A DNA stretch of 64,000 nt from Paraburkholderia phytofirmans PsJN (GTDB taxonomy: Bacteria > Pseudomonadota > Gammaproteobacteria > Burkholderiales > Burkholderiaceae). Of this stretch, positions 53,869 to 61,577 are shown piece by piece. Under the pieces are notes generated by a model. That model had not been told where the DNA came from. It searched no databases and saw nothing but the letters and a program-made list of their open reading frames with translations. Made by a program: the position numbers and the translations under genes. Position 1 is the first letter of the stretch. The number at the start of each line of letters is the position of its first letter. The stretch lies in assembly GCF_000020125.1 (NCBI RefSeq), contig NC_010676.1, positions 2,356,001-2,420,000 on the forward strand. Direction: 5' to 3'.

Positions 53869-54882
53869 ATGGCGCTGCTCAACAGACGGGCGTTTATTCG
53901 CGTCGCGCTGGCTTCCTCACTGACCACGCTCACCACGCTCACGACGCGCGGTTATGCGCAAACATCGGCCGCGAACGGTCAGCCGATCGTGTTGCGGATC
54001 GGCTACCAGAAGTCGTCGACGTTGATCACGCTGCTCAAGGCGGGCGGGTCGCTCGACAAGGCCTTGGCGCCATTGGGCGTGCGCGTGTCGTGGAATGAGT
54101 TTTCGAGCGGCTTGCCCTTGACCGAAGCGCTCAACGTCGAGGCAGTCGATTTCAGCGCGGACGTCGCGGACACCGTGCCGATTTTTGCGCAAGCCGCGCA
54201 CGCGCGCTTCGTTTATGTCGCGCAGGAAGCGCCGTCGCCGGGCGCCCAGGCGATCATCGTCAAACAGGACAGCGCGCTCCATACGCTTGCCGATCTCAAG
54301 GGCAAGCGCATTGCTGTGACCAAGGCCGCCGGCAGCCACTATCTGCTGCTTGCGGCGCTTATCAAGGCAGGTCTCACGCCAGCGGACGTGCGCATCCGCT
54401 ACCTCACGCCGGCCGACGGCCGCGCGGCCTTCGAGCGCGGCAGCGTCGATGCGTGGATCACGTGGGATCCCTATGTGGCATCCGTCGACCGTGATGCCGA
54501 CGTGCGCATTCTCGCGGACGGTAAGGGACTCGCGTCGTATCAGCGTTATTACCTCGCGTCGAATCGCTTCGCGCAGGCGCACCCCGAAGTCATCCAGATC
54601 GTGTTCGATCAGTTGACGCAAGCGGGCGAGTGGCTGCGCGCGCATCCTCAGGACGCGGCCCAAACGCTCGCACCGATCTGGGGGCTCGACGCCGCCACAA
54701 TCGAGCGTGCGAACGCGCGCCGGAGCTATCTGGTGCGCCCCGTTCTCGCGCAGAATTTCGGCGAGCAGCAAAAGATCGCGGATACGTTCTTTCAGGCCGG
54801 ATTGTTGCCCGCCAAAGTCGAGACCGCGCAGGCGCAGCGCTGGGACTTCGGAACGAAACGCGGAGAACCGGCGGGTAGCTGA
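53869..54882 (+). CDS. SsuA-type aliphatic sulfonate-binding protein
   Basis: A 337-residue binding protein with a clear Tat leader (NRRAFIRVALASSLTTL), then an SsuA body: IGYQKSSTLITLLKAGGSLDKALAPLGVRVSWNEF, the GLPLTEALNVEAVDFSADVAD signature and PAQSPGAQAI-like VAQEAPSPGAQAI. Relatives deliver alkanesulfonates to SsuBC and are expressed during sulfate limitation. The ATG at 53869 has AAGGA upstream. As with its divergent neighbour, no permease or ATPase is present, so it must use a distant transporter or act as an orphan. Confidence 0.9.
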   Translation: MALLNRRAFIRVALASSLTTLTTLTTRGYAQTSAANGQPIVLRIGYQKSSTLITLLKAGGSLDKALAPLGVRVSWNEFSSGLPLTEALNVEAVDFSADVADTVPIFAQAAHARFVYVAQEAPSPGAQAIIVKQDSALHTLADLKGKRIAVTKAAGSHYLLLAALIKAGLTPADVRIRYLTPADGRAAFERGSVDAWITWDPYVASVDRDADVRILADGKGLASYQRYYLASNRFAQAHPEVIQIVFDQLTQAGEWLRAHPQDAAQTLAPIWGLDAATIERANARRSYLVRPVLAQNFGEQQKIADTFFQAGLLPAKVETAQAQRWDFGTKRGEPAGS

Positions 54883-55034
54883 TGGTAATGGAGCCGCTTA
54901 CGTCGAGTGTCAAAACGGTGTCAAACCGAGTGGAAAAAACCGCATAAATCGCATTGCAAAACGCCGCGCAAAATGTTTTTTGGCGGTCGATTATCATGAT
55001 TCGATCACCTCACTCGAACGACTCGGTGTTGGAT

Positions 55035-55646
55035 ATGACGAATACAGGCAAGGCGTTGATAATCGCGCTGGTTCTGGTGGACGTGGGCTTCATCGCTTAC
55101 CAGCTTCTCCCTAAAAGCAACCGCTCCGAGGCGGCGCCGGACGCGGTAACGGCCAATTCCATCACGCCGGCGCCGGTCGGCCCGCGCGTCGACGGCACGC
55201 ATGTGAGCGCAGGCAACGTGGTTCCCACTTCGCCGTCCGCGAACAGCACGGGCGCACCGCTAGCGTCTCAATCGGGCGCGGTCGCGAACGGTACTCAGCC
55301 GCAAGCATCGCGGCATAAACAGCCGGGCCGCGCGCCTGCATCGGCGCAAGCGCGCGAGTCCGTCGCCGCGAAGGCGAACACCGCGCAGCCGATTGAACGC
55401 GCGCGAGGCGATTTGACCCGGCATGGTTCGAATGCCGTCGCGGCGGCCATGACGGAACAGCTCGTCAGAGAATCTTCCAGGCCCGATCCGTCGTTGCCGA
55501 TGCCACCGTCGACGCAAACCGCGCCGGCCAGCCAGGACCACCGCGGTTCGAACCCCGTCGCGGCCGCAATGACGCAGGAGCTGGTAAGGGAATCGGTACG
55601 GGTCGGTCCGGCCTCGCAGGCACCGGCACCGAGTGGCACGCAGTAA
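55035..55646 (+). CDS. Membrane-anchored low-complexity protein with two 18-residue repeats
   Basis: A 203-residue protein I do not recognise. Residues 7-25 form one hydrophobic segment (ALIIALVLVDVGFIAYQLL). The rest is a Pro/Ala/Ser/Thr/Gln-rich, probably disordered, periplasmic tail. Two near-identical blocks, GSNAVAAAMTEQLVRES (131-147) and GSNPVAAAMTQELVRES (171-187), lie exactly 40 residues apart and could each form a short amphipathic helix. The ATG encoding MTNTGKAL is chosen so that the anchor starts at the N-terminus. There is no operon partner. Codon use is normal for the region, so it looks like a real gene. Confidence 0.65.
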   Translation: MTNTGKALIIALVLVDVGFIAYQLLPKSNRSEAAPDAVTANSITPAPVGPRVDGTHVSAGNVVPTSPSANSTGAPLASQSGAVANGTQPQASRHKQPGRAPASAQARESVAAKANTAQPIERARGDLTRHGSNAVAAAMTEQLVRESSRPDPSLPMPPSTQTAPASQDHRGSNPVAAAMTQELVRESVRVGPASQAPAPSGTQ

Positions 55647-55856
55647 TGTTGCAGTCCGAACTAATTGAATGACGGCTTGCCTTCGATCGATAGGCGGTCT
55701 GATCAGCTACGCCGCGACATGGTTGTCGTGTGGCTCTCAAACACCGTGACTTACTGCCATCGACCACTTCATCAAAAATATGCGCGTGTTGCCGCATACG
55801 TTTCTTCGCAGACTCGTAGCTGAAAGCAGGAAGCCGCCGACGAAGAAACCCGTCCC

Positions 55857-56006
55857 TTGAAACACCCTAGTCCGCCCCCGCCCGCCGAGCCCGAACGCAT
55901 TCGCCAAGTCACGGACGTCGCGCAAAAACTGGTGCTGCACGCTTTATACATCGCTGTCGTCGCGCGCGTTCGTTTGTTGAACGACGACTTTTCCGATATC
56001 AAGTAG
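55857..56006 (+). CDS. Possible 49-residue protein (TTG start), unknown
   Basis: A short frame beginning with TTG: LKHPSPPPPAEPERIRQ, then a helix-like VAQKLVLHALYIAVVARVRLL and an acidic end (NDDFSDIK). The amphipathic, protein-like sequence suggests coding origin, but there is no good ribosome-binding site and no known relative that I recognise. The frame is open upstream to 55821, so it may be the tail of a broken gene. Confidence 0.25.
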   Translation: MKHPSPPPPAEPERIRQVTDVAQKLVLHALYIAVVARVRLLNDDFSDIK

Positions 56007-56033
56007 ATCGAATGCGGCCGCGATCAGAAATGG

Positions 56034-56150
56034 TCGCGCGTGCCCGGCGTGTTCGCCTGCGGCGATGTTCGGCTGTCCCCGGTCAAACGCGCCGCTTCCA
56101 CCTTTGGCGAGGGCAGCACGGCAATTGCGTTCGCCCCCAAATATTTGCCG
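56034..56150 (+). pseudogene. Remnant of thioredoxin-reductase-like flavoprotein, C-terminal segment
   Basis: The frame reads VPGVFACGDVRLSPVKRAAS then TFGEGSTAIAFAPKYL. This is the FAD-binding C-terminal block of thioredoxin-reductase-like proteins, comparable with VPGMFAVGDVRSESAKRVAA of the intact gene at 12836-14563. Nothing of the remaining ~250 or more residues is present upstream, and the frame then runs into unrelated Arg/Pro-rich sequence. A deletion remnant is the best reading. Confidence 0.6.
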
Positions 56151-56370
56151 CAAGACGCCCGCCGGCGCCGGCTCACGCCGCGAGGCTCCCGCCCCTGCGC
56201 AAAAGCGCGCCGACCGCTGGGCGGCGGCGCCGCGAACGCCTATTCTTCAGCGGAATACGTCGACTTTCCAATCAACGAAGATTGACTAAAAAACAGGCTT
56301 CTATTCGCCCGATTGAAACCTGACCCGCCAGCGCACACTGAACTTGTGCCAATTGCGCAAGGAGCCCGCG

Positions 56371-56661
56371 ATGTCCACCCGCCACGATAAAGATAACGAG
56401 TTCGAAATCGACCTGCCGGCCGCTTCAGGCGCCGAATGGACCAGCCCGGTGCCGGGCGCCGACGCCGGAACGATGCGCGGGTTGCACCTCGCGTCGGAGA
56501 GCGTGCTGTGCCTCGCGACGCAGACCTACAACGCCGTTGCGCGCGGCGACGCGGCGGGCGCGCAGGCAGCGCGCATGTCGCTCGAAGAGCAACTGCAACT
56601 GGCCACGCGCCTGATCGACGAGCTGCTGTTCGACGGCAACGGCCCCCATACCACGCATTGA
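56371..56661 (+). CDS. Small acidic protein of unknown function
   Basis: A 96-residue protein with a good AAGGAG site before its ATG (MSTRHDKDNEFEID). The N-terminal 40 residues are polar. Residues ~45-90 look like two amphipathic helices (LASESVLCLATQTYNAVARG and AARMSLEEQLQLATRLIDELL). No family is recognised. The next small membrane-protein gene begins 53 bases downstream on the same strand and may be co-transcribed. Confidence 0.65.
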   Translation: MSTRHDKDNEFEIDLPAASGAEWTSPVPGADAGTMRGLHLASESVLCLATQTYNAVARGDAAGAQAARMSLEEQLQLATRLIDELLFDGNGPHTTH

Positions 56662-56714
56662 CCGGCCCGTCGGCCGAACAGCACCAATCGCAGTTTCACC
56701 CTCTGAAAATCGAC

Positions 56715-56858
56715 ATGAGCGCTCTGACGGTAATTTTTTGCATATGGGCCATGGTGGCCTTTTGCGCAATCCTCTTCATTCGCGGCGCCACCTCGCGCGT
56801 GGAGCGTCCGGGCAAGGCACCGCAAAAGCGCCCTGCGCGCTTTTCGATCGCGGAGTAA
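56715..56858 (+). CDS. Small single-pass membrane protein
   Basis: A 47-residue protein: one hydrophobic segment (LTVIFCIWAMVAFCAILFI) then a basic tail (RGATSRVERPGKAPQKRPAR). The positive C-terminal part predicts an N-out/C-in orientation. The ribosome-binding site is weak (GAAAA region). The combination of a clean membrane segment and a basic tail in a short frame supports a real small protein. Function is unknown. Confidence 0.5.
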   Translation: MSALTVIFCIWAMVAFCAILFIRGATSRVERPGKAPQKRPARFSIAE

Positions 56859-57063
56859 CGGAAGGCAGGCGATCCCGATTCGTACGCCGGAACACGTGCG
56901 AATCCTTCGAACGTTCTCATCGGAATAGTCGTACGGCAAAAACGGCCCGGCAGCCCATCATCACCACAGGTCGCAACGGCCCGGCAGCCACCGCAGCATG
57001 AATCCGAGCGGCGTAGTGCCGCCTGGCCGTCATCTGCCCAGCCCTTATTCCATGGAGATCGTC

Positions 57064-57747
57064 ATGCTGAAGTTTTACTTCCACCCCTCGCCGAACCCGA
57101 TGAAAGTCGCGTTGATGCTCGAAGAACTGCAGACCCCGTTCGAACTGATCGCGGTCGATACGTTCAAGGGCGAGCAACATCGCCCCGAGTTTCTGCGGAT
57201 CAACCCGAACGCAAAAGTCCCCGCGATTACCGACGACGGTGTGACCGTGTTCGATTCGCACGCCATCCTGCTGCACCTCGCGGCAAAGCACGAACGGTTT
57301 CTGCCGGCGTCGGCTGCCGAACGCGCGCGGGCCTTATCGTGGCTGATGTTCGTCGCGACCGGGCTGTCGCCGTTCTCCGGCCAGGCGGTGCATTTTCTGC
57401 ATCACGCGCCGACGCCGCTGCCCTATGCGCGCAATCGCTATCTGAAGGAAGTGGAGCGCCACTATCGCGTGCTGGACGAGCGCCTCGCGGCAACGAAGTA
57501 TCTGGCCGGCGATACCTATTCGGTCGCGGATATCGCGCTGTGGGGCTGGGCTAACTTCGCCGGCTACATTCTCGGCGAAGCGGGTCTGAGCGAATATCCG
57601 AACGTCAAGCGCCTGGTGGATGAAATCTCCGCGCGCCCGGCCGCGGCTCGTGCCCAAGCCTTGAAAGACAAGCTGACGCTGAAAGCCGAGTTCGACGAAG
57701 AGACCCGTCGCGCGCTATTTCCGCAAAACGAAGGCGTGAACGCTTAA
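57064..57747 (+). CDS. Glutathione S-transferase, nu/Ure2-like
   Basis: A 227-residue GST. The N-terminal thioredoxin fold begins MLKFYFHPSPNPMKVALMLEE; the Pro-rich loop after the first strand and NAKVPAITDDG with FDSHAILLHLA bind glutathione. The C-terminal helical domain is complete (YSVADIALWGW). The type resembles YfcG/Ure2-like GSTs with disulfide-reductase or conjugating activity. The ATG at 57064 with GGAG upstream is used; two earlier ATGs are in frame. The gap after the small membrane-protein gene holds a 15-base direct repeat. Confidence 0.9.
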   Translation: MLKFYFHPSPNPMKVALMLEELQTPFELIAVDTFKGEQHRPEFLRINPNAKVPAITDDGVTVFDSHAILLHLAAKHERFLPASAAERARALSWLMFVATGLSPFSGQAVHFLHHAPTPLPYARNRYLKEVERHYRVLDERLAATKYLAGDTYSVADIALWGWANFAGYILGEAGLSEYPNVKRLVDEISARPAAARAQALKDKLTLKAEFDEETRRALFPQNEGVNA

Positions 57748-57833
57748 GCGCTTGCCGGTCGGACATGCCGCGCGAACCGCTGCCATCGTGCAGCGGCTCG
57801 CGCGGTTGAGCGGGTTACAGAGTTACCAGCTCT

Positions 57834-59429
57834 CTACTTAAGGCCGAGCCGCTTGGCCAACCGATTCAGATTCGCACGGTCAAGACCAAGCTCGCGCGCG
57901 ACCGCCGCCCAATTCTGATTGTGGCGCGCCAAAGCGTCGACAACCATGTTCCGCTCGAACTCGGTGACCGCGCTGCGAAAGTCCTTCGATGCCGTCTCAG
58001 TTGTTTCGGCCTGGGTGTTCTGGGCTCTGTCTTCCTCGGGTGCGGCCGCTAGCGCAAAGTCCGCGGCCGTCAACGTCAGGATCCGGCGACGCTCGCGATT
58101 CGTGGCCAGCGCCTTGAGCGCGCTTCGTCCGATCAGGTGTTCCAGCTCACGCACGTTCCCCGGCCACGGATAACGCAGCAGCATGGCTTGCGCATCCGCC
58201 GCGAGACGCAGGCTCAACAGACCGAGCCGCGAGCGATTCTCTTCGAGAAAAAAACCCGCCAGCAGCAACACGTCGCGGCCGCGTTCGCGCAACGGCGGCA
58301 CGCGCAACGGATAGACGCTGAGCCGATGGTAAAAATCCGCGCGGAATCGCCCTGCACGAACCTCCTCAGCCAGATCGCGATTGGTCGCGGCGATCAGCCG
58401 CACGTCGACCTTGTGCTCGTGGTCCGAGCCGATGCGCTGCAGCTGGCCGTTCTGCAAAACCCGCAACAGCTTGGCTTGCACGAGAAGCGGCAGCTCGCCC
58501 ACTTCGTCGAGAAAAATCGTGCCGCCGTCGGCCAGTTCGAATTTGCCGCGCCGGTCCGACGACGCGCCTGAGAACGCGCCCCGCACGTGCCCGAACAGTT
58601 CGCTCTCGACGAGCGTATCCGGCAGCGCGGCGCAGTTCAGGCTGATCAGCGGCTTGTTCGCGCGCGACGAGAGCGCGTGAATCGCGTTGGCGACGAGTTC
58701 CTTGCCGACGCCGGTCTCGCCGGTGATCAGCACGGTCAGATCGCTGCCGGCAACGACCTCGATTTCCTTCATCAGATGCGTATGCGCGTCGCTGCTGCCG
58801 ACCATTTCGCGCCGGCTCTGGCTGCTCGCCTGCCGGTAGGCTTCAGCGCGCGCCCGCTCTTCCTCTGTGCTGCGCGCGAGCGTATCGATTCGCTCGACCA
58901 CGCTCACGGTAGCGGCGGCCAGACCCAGAAAAGCCCGCAGCGACGCCATGTCGATGCTGTCGAAGCGCGCCGGGTCGAGCGCATCGAGCGTGAGCAATCC
59001 CCACGGCCGGCCGCGCACGAATAGCGGACAACCGAGGCAGTCATGCACTTCGAGATGCCCGGCCACGCCCTGCACGAGGCCGTCGTAAGGATCCGGCAGA
59101 TCGGAGTCGGCGGCGAAGCGGGTCGGCTCCGGCCGTGACAACAACTGCTCGAAGCGCGGGTGGTCGCCGACACGAAAGCGCCGCCCCAGCGTATCGCTGC
59201 TCAGTCCGTCGATGGCGAGCGGCACTAGCGTGTCGCCCTCTAGACGCAATAGCGCGGCCGCGTCGCCGGGAAACAGCGCGCGCAAGCTACTCAGCAGACG
59301 ACGGTAGCGTTCGCTCTCGGGCAGATCGCGCGAGAGATCGCGGATCAGCGGCGTCAGGGCGTCGAGCAGCGCCTCTGCAGTCAGATTGACTCCATCAGGA
59401 GTCTTTTCGACTAAGGTCGAATTGACCAT
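57834..59429 (-). CDS. norR: Nitric-oxide-responsive sigma-54 activator, NorR
   Basis: A 531-residue enhancer-binding protein. GAF sensor domain in residues ~20-180 (NO-binding non-heme iron in NorR), AAA+ domain with Walker A GETGVGKE and Walker B GGTIFLDEVGEL, then a Fis-type helix-turn-helix at the end (NWAAVARELGLDRANLNRLAKRLG). The sigma-54-contacting loop, normally GAFTGA, reads GAFSGA. Ser at this place is conservative and occurs in some natural activators. It is divergent from the flavohaemoglobin gene with 112 bases between starts, the classic norR/hmp arrangement of Burkholderia-type bacteria. Confidence 0.93.
   Translation of the reverse strand: MVNSTLVEKTPDGVNLTAEALLDALTPLIRDLSRDLPESERYRRLLSSLRALFPGDAAALLRLEGDTLVPLAIDGLSSDTLGRRFRVGDHPRFEQLLSRPEPTRFAADSDLPDPYDGLVQGVAGHLEVHDCLGCPLFVRGRPWGLLTLDALDPARFDSIDMASLRAFLGLAAATVSVVERIDTLARSTEEERARAEAYRQASSQSRREMVGSSDAHTHLMKEIEVVAGSDLTVLITGETGVGKELVANAIHALSSRANKPLISLNCAALPDTLVESELFGHVRGAFSGASSDRRGKFELADGGTIFLDEVGELPLLVQAKLLRVLQNGQLQRIGSDHEHKVDVRLIAATNRDLAEEVRAGRFRADFYHRLSVYPLRVPPLRERGRDVLLLAGFFLEENRSRLGLLSLRLAADAQAMLLRYPWPGNVRELEHLIGRSALKALATNRERRRILTLTAADFALAAAPEEDRAQNTQAETTETASKDFRSAVTEFERNMVVDALARHNQNWAAVARELGLDRANLNRLAKRLGLK
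59416..59426. promoter_or_regulatory. NorR-box-like dyad GTCGAATTGAC
   Basis: An 11-base GT-N7-AC dyad with near-perfect symmetry, ending one base before the norR start codon. NorR enhancer sites have the GT-N7-AC core. It is ~55 bases upstream of the sigma-54 promoter candidate. Binding here would also repress norR itself. Function is inferred. Confidence 0.4.
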
Positions 59430-59467
59430 CTTTAATTTCAGATCGTTGATTTATTTACATTTTATAC

Positions 59468-59485
59468 CTGGCACGAAACATGGAT
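59468..59485 (+). promoter_or_regulatory. Candidate sigma-54 promoter of hmp
   Basis: CTGGCACGA matches the -24 element of sigma-54 promoters in full. The -12 element at the right distance is ATGGA instead of TTGCA (GG-N10-GG). Downstream lies an AGTCG-N5-CGACT dyad (59499-59513). With NorR next door, sigma-54 dependence of hmp is expected. Confidence 0.5.
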
Positions 59486-59541
59486 ACATAAGCGCATCAG
59501 TCGATACACGACTGGATATCCACCAACAACCAGGACTCCCC

Positions 59542-60723
59542 ATGCTTTCCGCCGAACACCGCGCCATCGTCAAAGCCACCGTTCCTCTTCTCGAAAGCGG
59601 GGGCGAGGCGCTGACCACGCACTTTTACGACATGCTGATCAGCGAACATCCCGAAGTGCGCCCCATGTTCAACCTCGCCAATCAGGCGAGCGGCGCGCAG
59701 CAACGCGCGCTGGCCAACGGCGTGCTGATGTACGCACGTCACATCGATCAACTCGAACAACTCGGCGGACTGGTCTCGCAGATCATCAACAAGCACGTCG
59801 CGCTGAATATTCTGCCGGAGCATTATCCGATCGTCGGACAGTGCCTGCTCCGATCCATCCGCGAAGTGCTGGGCGCGGAGATCGCCACCGACGCGGTCAT
59901 CGAAGCGTGGGCCGCCGCCTATCAGCAACTCGCCGATCTGTTGAGCGGCCTCGAAGAAAAAATGTACGCCGAGCGCGAAGCGGCGCCGGGCGGCTGGCGT
60001 GGCACGCGGCTCTTTCGCGTCGCCCGTAAAGTGCGGGAAAGCGACGAGATCACGTCGTTCTATCTGCGCCCCGCCGACAACGGCGAGTTGCTCGCGTTTC
60101 ATCCGGGGCAATACATCGGCGTGCGGCTCGTGATCGACGGCGAGGAAGTGCGGCGCAATTACTCGCTCTCGGCCATGTCGAACGGCGAGGAATACCGGAT
60201 CAGCGTGAAGCGCGAAGCGAATGGCAAGGTGTCGAACCACCTGCACGCTCGCGTCAATGAAAACGATACCGTGGAACTGTTCGCGCCCGCCGGAGACTTC
60301 AAGCTTGAAGACAGCGACAAGCCGCTGGTGCTGATCAGCGGCGGCGTGGGCATCACGCCGACGTTGGCCATGCTGCAAGCCGCGCTAAAGACCGACCGTC
60401 CTGTGCACTTCATTCACTCGGCGCGTCACGGCGGCGTGCATGCGTTTCGCGACGTGATCGACCAATTGGCCGCGCGTCATCCGAAGTTGAAGCGTTTCTA
60501 TTGCTATGAGCAGCGCCGCGCGGAAGATGCCGACGCGCACGGCATCGGCTATCTGGACGAAAAGCGTCTGGACGCGTGGTTGCCCAGGACGCGTGACGTC
60601 GACGTCTATTTCCTCGGACCGATCGCGTTCATGAAGGCCATCAAGAAGCACTTGAAGGCGATCGGCGTGCCGGAGTCGCAAAGCCGGTACGAGTTCTTTG
60701 GTCCGGCTTCCGCTCTCGAATAA
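59542..60723 (+). CDS. hmp: Flavohaemoglobin, nitric oxide dioxygenase
   Basis: A 393-residue protein that oxidises NO to nitrate with O2 and NAD(P)H. The globin domain covers residues 1-140, with the proximal His in INKHVALNILPEHY. The FAD domain carries RRNYSLSAMSNG, and the NAD domain ISGGVGITPTLAML and FLGPIAFMKA. The length matches the family (~396). The ATG encodes MLSAEHRAI, the standard N-terminus; an earlier in-frame start would run through the promoter. It is divergent from norR and convergent with a small gene across a perfect hairpin. Confidence 0.95.
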   Translation: MLSAEHRAIVKATVPLLESGGEALTTHFYDMLISEHPEVRPMFNLANQASGAQQRALANGVLMYARHIDQLEQLGGLVSQIINKHVALNILPEHYPIVGQCLLRSIREVLGAEIATDAVIEAWAAAYQQLADLLSGLEEKMYAEREAAPGGWRGTRLFRVARKVRESDEITSFYLRPADNGELLAFHPGQYIGVRLVIDGEEVRRNYSLSAMSNGEEYRISVKREANGKVSNHLHARVNENDTVELFAPAGDFKLEDSDKPLVLISGGVGITPTLAMLQAALKTDRPVHFIHSARHGGVHAFRDVIDQLAARHPKLKRFYCYEQRRAEDADAHGIGYLDEKRLDAWLPRTRDVDVYFLGPIAFMKAIKKHLKAIGVPESQSRYEFFGPASALE

Positions 60724-60743
60724 AGCGCGGGCTGCGGTTGACG

Positions 60744-60771
60744 TGCAAATAGCCGGAGCCGGCTATTTGCA
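60744..60771. terminator. Bidirectional terminator after hmp
   Basis: Perfect 13-base arms TGCAAATAGCCGG and CCGGCTATTTGCA around a 2-base turn (in practice 12-base arms and a 4-base loop), between the convergent stops of hmp and the 95-residue gene. The A/T bases at the foot of the stem give T-rich ends on both strands. Confidence 0.7.
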
Positions 60772-60802
60772 TCCAACGGCCGGTTGCGCTGAAGTCACGC
60801 AC

Positions 60803-61090
60803 TTAGCAAAGCGTTGCGCTCGTCACCCAGGACATGCTCTTGAAGCGCGCGATCAGGGCGTCCACCAACTCACGTTGCGCCTGAGCCAGCGCAATCGTCA
60901 CCTCTTCAAAACCGCTGCCCGGCAGCGTCGTGACAGCGACTGTCTCGACGTTGCGGGAAAATGGAAATAGCACCTGCCAGATTGCGGCAATGCGCATGCC
61001 GTGAAGCGCCGCGCGCACCACGAGTCGATGACGGCCCGAAGTTTGCGACGTCAGTACCTGCAAACCGCTCTCAGAAGATTCACTGGTCAT
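60803..61090 (-). CDS. Small protein of unknown function, possibly ACT-like
   Basis: A 95-residue protein with a good AAGGA site before its ATG (MTSESSESG). The order strand-helix-strand-strand-helix-strand (HRLVVRAA, GMRIAAIWQVL, VETVAVTTL, FEEVTIALAQAQRELVDALIARF, WVTSATL) is like an ACT-type regulatory domain. No firm family is recognised. It lies 72 bases downstream of another small gene on the same strand and upstream of the hairpin that also serves hmp. Confidence 0.6.
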   Translation of the reverse strand: MTSESSESGLQVLTSQTSGRHRLVVRAALHGMRIAAIWQVLFPFSRNVETVAVTTLPGSGFEEVTIALAQAQRELVDALIARFKSMSWVTSATLC

Positions 61091-61162
61091 GTCGTATCCT
61101 TTTATATTGACTGAGCCGCGTTGCTCGCGGCTTTTCGATGTTTGTCCGATTCTCCCACCTTA

Positions 61163-61309
61163 TTAAGGCATCTTGATGATTCCGCTCAAGCGCCTGAGCA
61201 ACGCGTCAGCATGCTCGCGATCGACCTGCGATATCTCGCGCTGCTTCAGTATCGCCTCGATCCGTTGACGCCAATAACGCGGCTCATTGATCAGCGAAGT
61301 GCAAGCCAT
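61163..61309 (-). CDS. Small protein of unknown function (48 residues)
   Basis: A short gene: MACTSLINEPRYWRQRIEAI then LKQREISQVDREHADALLRRLSGIIKMP. It is highly charged and probably two helices. An AAGGTG site lies seven bases before the ATG. The ATG at 61399 would give a 78-residue version and cannot be excluded. No family is recognised. It is probably co-transcribed with the 95-residue gene. Confidence 0.5.
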   Translation of the reverse strand: MACTSLINEPRYWRQRIEAILKQREISQVDREHADALLRRLSGIIKMP

Positions 61310-61577
61310 CGAATCACCTTTTGATGTAAATCGCTCAAGCGTTGTGACTATCGTTTCAATGTGCGAAAGATCATTCTTATAAGAAGCGTGACTTCCCATT
61401 ACATTCCCGGCTGACTTTATCAAGCGCCTTCGAATCGCCCTTCGAACGAGTTGGCAAGCAATGCGATACCCATTTCGTTTCCGAATCGGCCGATCCGTCC
61501 TGCTTGGAGGAAAGCGAAACAACAGCCCTGGCGCGTTTGCGCCAGGCTGCGTGAGCATTGCTGTTGGCTGACTGGCT

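Larger units (their letters stand above)
55647..56370. other. Gene-poor stretch with remnants
   Basis: 724 bases without a convincing intact gene. It holds a possible 49-residue open frame (55857-56006) and, directly after its stop and in the same frame, a decayed thioredoxin-reductase C-terminal segment (56034-56150). Both are listed separately. The first 200 bases show nothing recognisable. Confidence 0.6.
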
